Assembly: GCF_003208055.1 (NCBI RefSeq)
Contig: NZ_QJUE01000001.1
Coordinates: forward strand, 124,001 to 188,000
Direction: 5' to 3'
Length of the DNA stretch: 64,000 nt
Source: Prochlorococcus marinus XMU1408
Lineage (GTDB): Bacteria > Cyanobacteriota > Cyanobacteriia > PCC-6307 > Cyanobiaceae
Positions within the stretch are counted from its first letter, which is position 1; every line of letters begins with the position of its first letter. The translations under genes and the position numbers were made by a program. Below are positions 16,588 to 24,456 of the stretch, piece after piece. Under the pieces are notes generated by a model. That model made no database searches and was not told where the DNA came from. It worked only from the letters and a program-made list of their open reading frames with translations.

Positions 16588-18237
16588 GTGTATTCAACAG
16601 AATTTAGCCAACTTACAGTTAAGTTAGACCAACCTTTTATTGATCAGAAGCCGGGTACCTCTGGATTAAGAAAAAGTACCGTGAAGTTCGAAGAGCCTCA
16701 TTATCTTGAGAGTTTTATTGAATCAATACTGAGTTCACTGCCTGGGGTTCATGGAGGTGTTTTGGTTGTAGGTGGTGATGGTAGATATGGTAATAAAAGA
16801 GCGATTGATGTCATTCTTCGAATGGCAGCTGCACACGGAATTCAAAAAGTTATCACAACTGTAGATGGGATTTTGTCGACTCCTGCTGCTTCTAATTTAA
16901 TTCGAATTAATAAAGCAATCGGTGGTATTATTTTATCTGCCAGTCATAATCCAGGTGGACTTCAAGGTGATTTCGGCGTAAAGCTAAATGGTTCGAATGG
17001 GGGTCCGGCTCCTGAGTCTTTAACTGATGAAATTTATAATTACTCTAGGAATCTTAAGGAATATAAGATTATAAAATGTCAATCTAATATTCCTTATTCA
17101 GCTGGAAAGTATGAATTGGCTTCAATGATTGTTGAGATCGTCGATGGAATTGAAGATTACTTAGATTTAATGCAAAAAATATTTGATTTTGATTTAATTG
17201 GTTCATACATCAATAATGACTTTCCGATTGTATTTGATGCATTAAATGCTGTGACAGGTCCTTATGCAAAACGTCTTTTTATTGATCATTTAGGAGCCCC
17301 CACTGAAACAGTGAGGAATGGCATACCTTTGGAAGATTTTGGAGGTCTTCACCCTGATCCAAATTTGACTTATGCAAAAGATCTTGCTGATTTACTTTTA
17401 AAAGGAAATTTATTTTCTTTTGGAGCAGCATGTGATGGAGATGGAGATAGAAATATGATTTTAGGACGTGGTTGTTTTGTCAATCCTAGTGATAGCCTTG
17501 CAATTTTAGCTGCCAATTATGATTGTGTGCCAGGTTATTCCAATGGTTTATCTGGTGTTGCTCGTTCTATGCCTACGAGTTCAGCGGTAGATGTCGTAGC
17601 AAAACATTTAGGGATCAATTGCTTTGAAACCCCTACTGGGTGGAAATTTTTTGGTAATCTTTTGGATGCAAATAAAATTACTCTTTGTGGTGAGGAGAGC
17701 TTTGGAACTGGAAGTGATCATGTAAGAGAGAAAGATGGACTATGGGCTGTTCTTTTTTGGTTGCAGATACTTGCTACAAAGAAAAAGTCTGTTTCGGAGA
17801 TAATGAAAAATCATTGGCTATTTTATGGTCGTCATTATTACTCTCGTCATGATTATGAATCTATTCCTTCTGAAGTAGCAAATTCTCTTTATGTAAGATT
17901 AAGTAATTTGCTTCCCACTTTGAAAAATCAATCTTTTGCAGGAAGCAAAATTCAAAATGCTGATGACTTTAGCTATACAGATCCTGTTGATGGTTCTAAT
18001 ACTCTTAATCAGGGCTTGAGAATTTTATTAGATGATGGAAGTCGCGCTTTAGTAAGACTTTCTGGAACGGGTACGAAGGGGGCTACTTTAAGAGTCTACT
18101 TTGAAAGATTCGTCAAGAGTAATGGTGATATTCATCAAAATCCTCAGTTAGCATTGGATCCTTTGATTAAAGGTATTGATTCTTTAGCTGAGATTTCCAA
18201 ACGTACAGGTATGTCAATCCCGTCAGTTATTACATAG
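16588..18237 (+). CDS. pgm: Phosphoglucomutase (alpha-D-glucose phosphate-specific)
   Basis: A 549-residue enzyme interconverting glucose-1-phosphate and glucose-6-phosphate, linking glycogen and central metabolism. The phosphoserine loop is SASHNPGG, the Mg-binding loop is DGDGDRNM, the sugar-binding region contains GEESFGTGSDHVREKDGLWAV, and the phosphate-binding region is RLSGTGTKGATLRVY. The length is as expected. A GTG at 16588 is used as the start because the conserved KPGTSGLRKS begins soon after and no ATG lies between. Confidence 0.96.
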   Translation: MYSTEFSQLTVKLDQPFIDQKPGTSGLRKSTVKFEEPHYLESFIESILSSLPGVHGGVLVVGGDGRYGNKRAIDVILRMAAAHGIQKVITTVDGILSTPAASNLIRINKAIGGIILSASHNPGGLQGDFGVKLNGSNGGPAPESLTDEIYNYSRNLKEYKIIKCQSNIPYSAGKYELASMIVEIVDGIEDYLDLMQKIFDFDLIGSYINNDFPIVFDALNAVTGPYAKRLFIDHLGAPTETVRNGIPLEDFGGLHPDPNLTYAKDLADLLLKGNLFSFGAACDGDGDRNMILGRGCFVNPSDSLAILAANYDCVPGYSNGLSGVARSMPTSSAVDVVAKHLGINCFETPTGWKFFGNLLDANKITLCGEESFGTGSDHVREKDGLWAVLFWLQILATKKKSVSEIMKNHWLFYGRHYYSRHDYESIPSEVANSLYVRLSNLLPTLKNQSFAGSKIQNADDFSYTDPVDGSNTLNQGLRILLDDGSRALVRLSGTGTKGATLRVYFERFVKSNGDIHQNPQLALDPLIKGIDSLAEISKRTGMSIPSVIT

Positions 18238-18325
18238 ATCTAAAATTTACTAATTGGAAATCATCAAAACAACTTTATTAGTTGTTGTTTGCTTTTAAAC
18301 TTAAAAATATCTTGGTTAGTTTATT

Positions 18326-20530
18326 TTGGCTAACGATCTGTTTGCTTTTAATGGTGAACAGCTAACTCATAAAAATGCTCCTTTAGCTGATCGCTTACGG
18401 CCTCAAACACTTGAAGATTTTGTTGGTCAAGATCATATTTTGGCTGAAGGACGTTTGTTGAGACGATCAATTGTTGCAGATCAAGTAGGCAACTTATTGC
18501 TTTATGGTCCACCAGGAGTAGGTAAGACTACTTTGGCTAGAATTATCGCATACAACACACTTTCTCACTTCAGTGTGGTAAACGCCGCTTTGGCGGGGAT
18601 CAAGGATTTGAGGTCTGAGATTGATTCCGCAAGAGATAGGTTAAATAAATTCAGTAAACGTTCGATTTTATTTATTGATGAGGTCCATAGATTTAATACT
18701 GCTCAACAAGATGCATTATTACCTTGGGTTGAAAATGGAACTTTGACTTTGATTGGTGCAACTACGGAAAATCCTTACTTTGAAGTGAATAAAGCTTTGG
18801 TAAGTAGATCTAGATTATTTCGTTTACATAGTCTGAATTCAAATGCATTGCACAAATTACTTCAAAAAGCATTGAAGAATAAAGAAAGAGGTTATGGGTT
18901 GAAAGTTATCAATATGTCTAGTGAAGCTGAAGATCATTTAGTTGATGTATCTAATGGAGATGCTCGTGTTTTGCTCAATGCGCTAGAACTCGCTGTTGAA
19001 AGCACTGCTGCAAAAACGGATGGTTCAATAAATATTGACCTCAAAATTGCAGAGGATTCGATTCAAGAACGCGCGATCTTATATGACAAAGAGGGCGATG
19101 CTCATTTTGATACTATTAGCGCTTTTATTAAGTCAATACGCGGTTCTGATCCCGATGCTGCTTTGTTTTGGCTTGCACGAATGTTGGAAGCTGGTGAAAA
19201 TCCTAGATTTATATTTAGGCGTATGCTTATTGCCGCGGGGGAAGATATTGGCCTGGCTGATCCCAATGCAATTGTTATCGTTGAATCATGCGCAGCGGCT
19301 TTTGATCGAATAGGTTTACCAGAGGGGATTTTTCCTCTTGCCCAAGCAACTTTATATCTGGCGTCAACGGAGAAAAGTAATAGTTTGATGGGGGTTTTTA
19401 AGGCAGTACAGAAAATTAGAGATTCTCAACAACAAAATGTTCCAATTCATCTCAAAGATTCAAATCGCGACAAAGAAGCTTTTGGAGATGGCATTGGCTA
19501 CCGCTATCCTCATTCATTTTCAAGAAATTGGGTTCCACAACAATATTTACCTGATAGTTTGCTAAACGAGATTTTTTGGGAGCCAACTAAAAATGGATGG
19601 GAGGGAGAGAGACGCTCTCTTTTGAACGAAAGAAGATCTGAACAGTTAGCCTCAATAGTTGAGGTTGAGCAACAAAATCCTTTAACTATTTCATCTCGAG
19701 GAATTGATCAGGATTTGGAAAAATGGTTATTTCGTCAGGAATTGAAAGAGGAAGAAAGATTGAAAAACTTGATGACTAAATTATGGTCGGACATTAATTG
19801 GAAAAAAAATCATAGGGTTTTAGTCTTAACACCTAGCTCTTTGCTCTGGTCTTTAAAGCCTTTAAGAGAGACATTGGAAGGAGGTGTTGTTCTAGCTGCT
19901 ACAGAAGATAATTATCCTAGGTTGCTGGAGGAATTAGAAGTTTTGGATCCCATGAGCCGACCTATTTTAATTGATTCAAAAGTTGAATCAATTAAAGAAT
20001 TAGACGTTAATCTTAAATTTGAGGTGATAGGGGGAAGACTCCCTTGGAAAGCTTTTTCAGAAAAAAATTTTTCTAAATTGTGGCCAATTATTACTGAAAA
20101 AAGTGTAGTAAATGCAGAATTAAGTTTGATTATAACTAATCCATGTTCTGGCCCTGCATTTTCATTAAAGGAAAGCCTAGAAGTTGATAGCAATAATGAG
20201 AATACTGATTTTTCACTATTGAATACTTTAATTACTAAAGAAGAAAAGTGGTTAAATAATCAAGAAAGAAAAAATAAATTTATGCTACAACTTGAAACAT
20301 TAGGTTGGAATATTATATGTGAAGAATGGACTGAATTTATAACTTTAAAAGTTGATACATTAATTATTAGAAGATGGCTTGATCCAGGAAGTGATTACCG
20401 AGCAATCATTCTAAAAAATTGTCAAGAAGACTCATTAATTTACTTGAAAAATTTATTTCACAAACTTGAAGGAAAGATTATTAGACAGAAGCTTTTGCAT
20501 ACAAAAATTTCTGCTAAAAATAATAATTAA
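18326..20530 (+). CDS. rarA: RarA/MgsA replication-associated ATPase fused to a domain of unknown function
   Basis: A 734-residue protein. Residues 1-430 are a RarA (MgsA/WRNIP1) clamp-loader-like AAA+ ATPase with PLADRLRPQTLEDFVGQ, Walker A GPPGVGKT (61-68), Walker B ILFIDEVHRF and sensor region GATTENP. RarA acts at stalled replication forks. The roughly 300-residue C-terminal extension is absent from E. coli RarA. It contains VLVLTPSSLLWSLKPL and GGVVLAATEDNYPRLL, which resemble a degenerate Rossmann methyltransferase fold without the GxGxG loop. The same fusion is known in other cyanobacteria. TTG start. Confidence 0.9.
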   Translation: MANDLFAFNGEQLTHKNAPLADRLRPQTLEDFVGQDHILAEGRLLRRSIVADQVGNLLLYGPPGVGKTTLARIIAYNTLSHFSVVNAALAGIKDLRSEIDSARDRLNKFSKRSILFIDEVHRFNTAQQDALLPWVENGTLTLIGATTENPYFEVNKALVSRSRLFRLHSLNSNALHKLLQKALKNKERGYGLKVINMSSEAEDHLVDVSNGDARVLLNALELAVESTAAKTDGSINIDLKIAEDSIQERAILYDKEGDAHFDTISAFIKSIRGSDPDAALFWLARMLEAGENPRFIFRRMLIAAGEDIGLADPNAIVIVESCAAAFDRIGLPEGIFPLAQATLYLASTEKSNSLMGVFKAVQKIRDSQQQNVPIHLKDSNRDKEAFGDGIGYRYPHSFSRNWVPQQYLPDSLLNEIFWEPTKNGWEGERRSLLNERRSEQLASIVEVEQQNPLTISSRGIDQDLEKWLFRQELKEEERLKNLMTKLWSDINWKKNHRVLVLTPSSLLWSLKPLRETLEGGVVLAATEDNYPRLLEELEVLDPMSRPILIDSKVESIKELDVNLKFEVIGGRLPWKAFSEKNFSKLWPIITEKSVVNAELSLIITNPCSGPAFSLKESLEVDSNNENTDFSLLNTLITKEEKWLNNQERKNKFMLQLETLGWNIICEEWTEFITLKVDTLIIRRWLDPGSDYRAIILKNCQEDSLIYLKNLFHKLEGKIIRQKLLHTKISAKNNN

Positions 20531-21183
20531 TGAATGCAAAGTATTGGATTATTTATTTTTAAATCTGTGTTTAATGCAATTGTAAAAATCCATTTTTTGT
20601 AGCTTTGGTTGTAAACTTTTAGATGATGTCCAAGTTTTTTATGAGAAACAAATGATGAGTTATTTGTCCAAATCCATTGACTTATATTGGTAGATATTTT
20701 TGCACTTTGCCATTTAATCGCTGCTTCTTTTACTACCCATCTTCGCAGTACTTGTTCATTTGTTTCGCTGGGATTTAAGTTTTCTAATTCGTAGTTTTCA
20801 GATTTCGTGAAAAACCGTCTTGATAGTTTTTGGGCTTTAATTTTTCTATCCCTTCTTTCTAGATCTACTCCAATTTTACCTGCAGACCAACCTATTAATA
20901 AAGCATCAGAACAGTGACTTATGCTGATATGCCCCCACCCTTCAGCTAATAAAGGAGGCTTTCCTGGATCAGCTTTTAGAGGTATTTCAAGAGGATCTAA
21001 TCCTGAAATTTCTGACATGACATTCCTAACGCAGCCCCTTGAGAAGTGATAAATCCATCCTCTGTTAGTCGTTAACTGGTTCACCCATTTTTTTTCATCG
21101 CTGCTTATTGGTAAAAGTTCTGATGGCATCAAAAAAAGCCAGAGACCTAGTACGCTTTTATTGTTTATTTGAGTTGCAATCAT
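20527..21183 (-). CDS. 4'-phosphopantetheinyl transferase (Sfp/HetI type)
   Basis: A roughly 218-residue enzyme that transfers phosphopantetheine from CoA to acyl carrier protein. It carries the family metal-binding motif GVDLERRDRK and the RRWVVKEAAIKW motif (WxxKEAxxK), plus a DPGKPPLL/SISHC region. The frame extends further upstream, but the ATG complementary to 21181-21183 fits the family N-terminus. This start shares two bases with the divergent peroxiredoxin ATG (CATG at 21181-21184). Its 3' end overlaps the RarA-fusion stop by 4 bp. Confidence 0.88.
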   Translation of the reverse strand: MIATQINNKSVLGLWLFLMPSELLPISSDEKKWVNQLTTNRGWIYHFSRGCVRNVMSEISGLDPLEIPLKADPGKPPLLAEGWGHISISHCSDALLIGWSAGKIGVDLERRDRKIKAQKLSRRFFTKSENYELENLNPSETNEQVLRRWVVKEAAIKWQSAKISTNISQWIWTNNSSFVSHKKLGHHLKVYNQSYKKWIFTIALNTDLKINNPILCIH

Positions 21184-21649
21184 GACTCTTTGTATAGGTG
21201 ATTCTGCACCAGACTTCACTATCCCAAATCAAGATGGTGTTGATACAAGTCTCTCATCTTTCAAAGGGACTAGAGTCGTAATCTATTTTTACCCCAAAGA
21301 TAATACTCCTGGTTGTACTAAGGAAGCTTGTAGCTTTAGAGATTCTTGGGATATTTTCAAATCCAACAATATTCAAGTTTTGGGGATTAGTAAGGATCCA
21401 TCAAAGTCACATGTCAAATTTATTGATAAATATAAATTACCTTTTACACTTCTCACCGATAGAGAGCCTTGTCCTGTCGCGACTTTATATGAAAGTTATG
21501 GGTTGAAGAAATTTATGGGCAGAGAGTATTATGGCATGATGAGACATACATTTGTGATAGATAAAGATGGAAAAATTGAATTAATATACTTAAAAGTAAA
21601 ATCAGATAAGATGGCTGATCAGATTATAATCGATCTTAAATTGAATTAA
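21182..21649 (+). CDS. bcp: Peroxiredoxin Q / bacterioferritin comigratory protein
   Basis: A 155-residue thiol peroxidase that reduces peroxides using thioredoxin. The peroxidatic cysteine C45 and resolving C50 lie in NTPGCTKEACSFRD, the PrxQ spacing. The N-terminal GDSAPDFTIPNQDG is typical. The start ATG overlaps that of the divergent phosphopantetheinyl transferase. The last 14 bp overlap the convergent coaX gene. Confidence 0.96.
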   Translation: MTLCIGDSAPDFTIPNQDGVDTSLSSFKGTRVVIYFYPKDNTPGCTKEACSFRDSWDIFKSNNIQVLGISKDPSKSHVKFIDKYKLPFTLLTDREPCPVATLYESYGLKKFMGREYYGMMRHTFVIDKDGKIELIYLKVKSDKMADQIIIDLKLN

Positions 21650-22337
21650 ATTTTTGGCGTAAATCTATCATTCCATCAAGTACAAGATTTGGAGAGTAAT
21701 TTATTTGAATATTTTTATTTTTAATTTCATTTAAGATCAATGGCGCATCACCTCCACAAAGCCAAATTGGAGATTTACTTTCTTCATAAACTTGTAAGAC
21801 TATTCCTAACAAAGAATTTATTGCTCCTCTAATCATCGAATTTTTAGTATCATATTGAAATGTATTTTTTGGAATTTTTTTGATTATTGGAGTCTCTAAA
21901 TTCAAGGCACCATTTCCCATCGATGCTAATTGAAGCCTTAATCCAGGAATTAGTTGTCCTCCAACAAATTCACCTTTTTTTGTTATTTTTGTGACGCTTA
22001 AGATTGTACCTGCATCCATAACAATTAAGTCTTGGTCTTTGGAGTTTGAAGATGATTGCTTATTAAAAGCACTCCATGAAGCAAGAGCTCTATCAATGCC
22101 TAAATTAGATGGAAGATTAATTAGTGGAACAACATTTAAATTTATTTTTTTTGAAGAACATAATTTGATATTTTCTGGGATTGGGCCAACTGATGCCCAA
22201 GAGAATTGAGAATAATCTTTATTGTCAAATTCGACTGGATTGGGTGAGGTATGAAAATATTTCCAATGTTCTTTAATCTTGCTTGCCCAATGCCACCTTG
22301 TATTTCCAATCATTAAGTAATTTTCTTCTGAGTTCAC
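21636..22337 (-). CDS. coaX: Type III pantothenate kinase
   Basis: Catalyses the first step of CoA synthesis, ATP-dependent phosphorylation of pantothenate, with an actin-like fold. Seen are the phosphate-binding start LMIGNTRWHWAS, the catalytic VMDAGTILSVT, and GGQLIPGLRLQLASM and WLCGGDAP. The GTG at 22337 is preferred as start (233 residues) because it places the IGNTR loop near residue 10 and avoids overlapping cysH. An upstream ATG at 22379 would overlap cysH by 25 bp. It overlaps bcp by 14 bp. Confidence 0.88.
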   Translation of the reverse strand: MNSEENYLMIGNTRWHWASKIKEHWKYFHTSPNPVEFDNKDYSQFSWASVGPIPENIKLCSSKKINLNVVPLINLPSNLGIDRALASWSAFNKQSSSNSKDQDLIVMDAGTILSVTKITKKGEFVGGQLIPGLRLQLASMGNGALNLETPIIKKIPKNTFQYDTKNSMIRGAINSLLGIVLQVYEESKSPIWLCGGDAPLILNEIKNKNIQINYSPNLVLDGMIDLRQKFNSI

Positions 22338-22354
22338 GAGTTCAATCCTGATTA

Positions 22355-23122
22355 CTATGTGTTGAGATGAATCCCACACTCTTCACTAAGTCCTCCAAAT
22401 CTTGTTGATCTACCTTTATTATTACTATTTTCTGCTTCGCTTGAATGCCAATCACCTACGGTAGAAAAACCTTTTTCAAATAATGGATGTTGGGGTAAAT
22501 TATTGTTTTCCATGTAATAGAAAATATCTTTTTTAGTCCATTTCAACAGTGGTCGAAGAGTTAAACGATTTCTTATGTAATCAATATGTGACATAGATTG
22601 TCTATTTTTAGTTTGACCTTTTCTTACTCCGCTAGCCCAGCAATCAACTTTTAGGTTGGTCAAAATTTTTTCAAGAGGTTCAACCTTACGCATCTGATGA
22701 TATTTTTCAAGATCTTTTTGTACCCCTGTTTCCCAAAGACGACCATACAAGGCCTCCATTCTGGCTGGGGATATAGGACTTTGGGCAACTACTAAATCTA
22801 ATTCAAATAGTTTTGTTAACTCTTCTGCATAGGTATAAGTTTCTTTTGGTAGATAGCCAGTATCAATCCAAATGACTTTTGGCTTGTTGATTGATTTCAA
22901 GAGCACTGTCATATGAAGTAAGACAGCTGATTGGATTCCAAAACTAGTTGTTAAAACAAATTTTTCATCAAATTGCTCATAACCCCATTGCAGTTGATCT
23001 TGAGCAGAAAGCTTTTCCAAATCTTTGCTCGTCTCGTCAATTGATTTCACTAGAAAAGGTTGAGTAAAGTTGTTGGCTTCTCTCAAATCATAGTTGTAGT
23101 TGTCTTGGGATTCTTTCTGCAT
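22355..23122 (-). CDS. cysH: Phosphoadenylyl-sulfate (PAPS) reductase
   Basis: A 255-residue assimilatory reductase converting PAPS to sulfite with thioredoxin electrons. The C-terminal catalytic motif SEECGIHL is present. So are the PP-loop-like TTSFGIQSAVLLHM and the substrate region WIDTGYLPKETY and LRPLLKWTKKDI. It lacks the extra cysteine pairs expected of an APS reductase with a 4Fe-4S cluster, so PAPS is the likely substrate. It is probably co-transcribed with coaX, which starts 17 bp downstream. Confidence 0.92.
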   Translation of the reverse strand: MQKESQDNYNYDLREANNFTQPFLVKSIDETSKDLEKLSAQDQLQWGYEQFDEKFVLTTSFGIQSAVLLHMTVLLKSINKPKVIWIDTGYLPKETYTYAEELTKLFELDLVVAQSPISPARMEALYGRLWETGVQKDLEKYHQMRKVEPLEKILTNLKVDCWASGVRKGQTKNRQSMSHIDYIRNRLTLRPLLKWTKKDIFYYMENNNLPQHPLFEKGFSTVGDWHSSEAENSNNKGRSTRFGGLSEECGIHLNT

Positions 23123-23193
23123 ATTTGAGTATTAAATGCCGAATCGGTAAAAGTTTGTTTAGGGTCTTTGAAATCATCTTAGATCTCGTCCCT

Positions 23194-24387
23194 ATGGACT
23201 TGAACAATTTGAAATCTGACCCAATAGTTGTTGTAGGTGGTGGCTTTGGAGGACTTTCTACTGTCCAAGCTTTATTAGCTCACTCTGTTGGAACCCCAAT
23301 CATCTTGATTGATCAAAGTCCTAGATTCCTGTTTAAGCCATTTCTGTATGAATTGTTAAGTGGTGAACTTCAATTATGGGAGGTAGCACCTTTCTATTCA
23401 GCTCTATCTACAGAACTAGGATTTATTTTTTTACAAGAATGTGTAGCTGAGGTTGATGAATTTGAACGAAAGTTAATTACTTCCTCCGGAATTGAATTGA
23501 GATACTCTCAACTGGTCATTAGCACAGGATTGACAACTGATTTTTCAGTTGTAGAAGACTTGGAAGAATATGCTTATGGTTTTTCTAATTTAAATGACTT
23601 TCAAAGAATTAAACAGTTGATAACTTCAATAAATAATTCTTCTACATGCTTAGATCCATTAGTGATTGCTGGAGCAGGCCCAACTGGTGTTGAGCTTGCA
23701 TGCAAAGTTGCTGATTTAGTTAATAATCGAGTAGAAATATATTTAGTTGATAAAGGGAGCAAAATTTTATCAAAATCTAAATCTTTTAATCGAGAAAAAG
23801 CAATAGATGAAATGGCTAGGAGAAATGTAAAGATATACTTAGACCATCATATTAAGTCTGTAAATGAAAGTTATATAGAAATTTCAACTGAAAAAAATAA
23901 GTCATTAAAAGTTAATTATTCTGGCTTGATATGGACCGCAGGATTAAAGCCTTTTCCATCAAAATTATTAGATCCTTGGTTGAATGAAAATAAAAAGATC
24001 ATAGTAAATAAATTCTTGCAAATGAATGAATTTCAAAATATTTTTTTTCTAGGAGATATTACATTTAATGAGCATGATCCCTTTCCTTCCTCGGCTCAAG
24101 TGGCAATGCAGCAGGGTTTTTTAACAGCTCAAAATATTATTTCTCTTAGAAAAAGAAAAAAACTTAAATCATTTGAATTTGAAGATCTTGGAGAGATGTT
24201 AAGCCTTGGCATTGGTAATGCATCTATCACAGGCTATGGAATCACTTTGGCAGGACCTCTTGCTTTTGAAATCAGACGTTTAGCGTATTTAATTAGAATA
24301 CCTGGTTTTTCTCTATCTTTGAAATCCACAGGATCATGGCTATTTAGTAAAAAAATAATTAATCGTTTATTTTCTCATTATCATTAG
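23194..24387 (+). CDS. Type II NAD(P)H dehydrogenase (NDH-2/NdbB-like)
   Basis: A roughly 397-residue FAD-dependent, single-subunit quinone oxidoreductase. Two dinucleotide folds are visible: VVVGGGFGGLSTVQALL at the N-terminus for FAD and VIAGAGPTGVELACKVADL near residue 155 for NAD(P)H. FLGDITFNEHDPFPSSAQVAMQQG follows near the C-terminus. An in-frame TTG at 23125 would add 23 residues before the FAD motif, so the ATG at 23194 is preferred. It probably acts on the membrane surface, feeding plastoquinone or serving redox sensing. It is divergent from cysH. Confidence 0.9.
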   Translation: MDLNNLKSDPIVVVGGGFGGLSTVQALLAHSVGTPIILIDQSPRFLFKPFLYELLSGELQLWEVAPFYSALSTELGFIFLQECVAEVDEFERKLITSSGIELRYSQLVISTGLTTDFSVVEDLEEYAYGFSNLNDFQRIKQLITSINNSSTCLDPLVIAGAGPTGVELACKVADLVNNRVEIYLVDKGSKILSKSKSFNREKAIDEMARRNVKIYLDHHIKSVNESYIEISTEKNKSLKVNYSGLIWTAGLKPFPSKLLDPWLNENKKIIVNKFLQMNEFQNIFFLGDITFNEHDPFPSSAQVAMQQGFLTAQNIISLRKRKKLKSFEFEDLGEMLSLGIGNASITGYGITLAGPLAFEIRRLAYLIRIPGFSLSLKSTGSWLFSKKIINRLFSHYH

Positions 24388-24403
24388 TTCCTTTTACAGT
24401 AGT

Positions 24404-24453
24404 CTTTAAATTAATACTTGGACAGAGTCTGTTGAACAGGGTATTAATTAAAG
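24404..24453 (+). promoter_or_regulatory. Extended hairpin in the leader of the DASS transporter gene
   Basis: CTTTAAATTAATAC (24404-24417) pairs with GTATTAATTAAAG (24441-24453), 13 bp with one bulged A. A small inner hairpin ACAGA-G-TCTGT spans 24422-24432. The 3' arm ends three bases before the ATG at 24457 and would mask the ribosome-binding region if folded in RNA. No family of riboswitch is recognised. Confidence 0.45.
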
Positions 24454-24456
24454 AAT

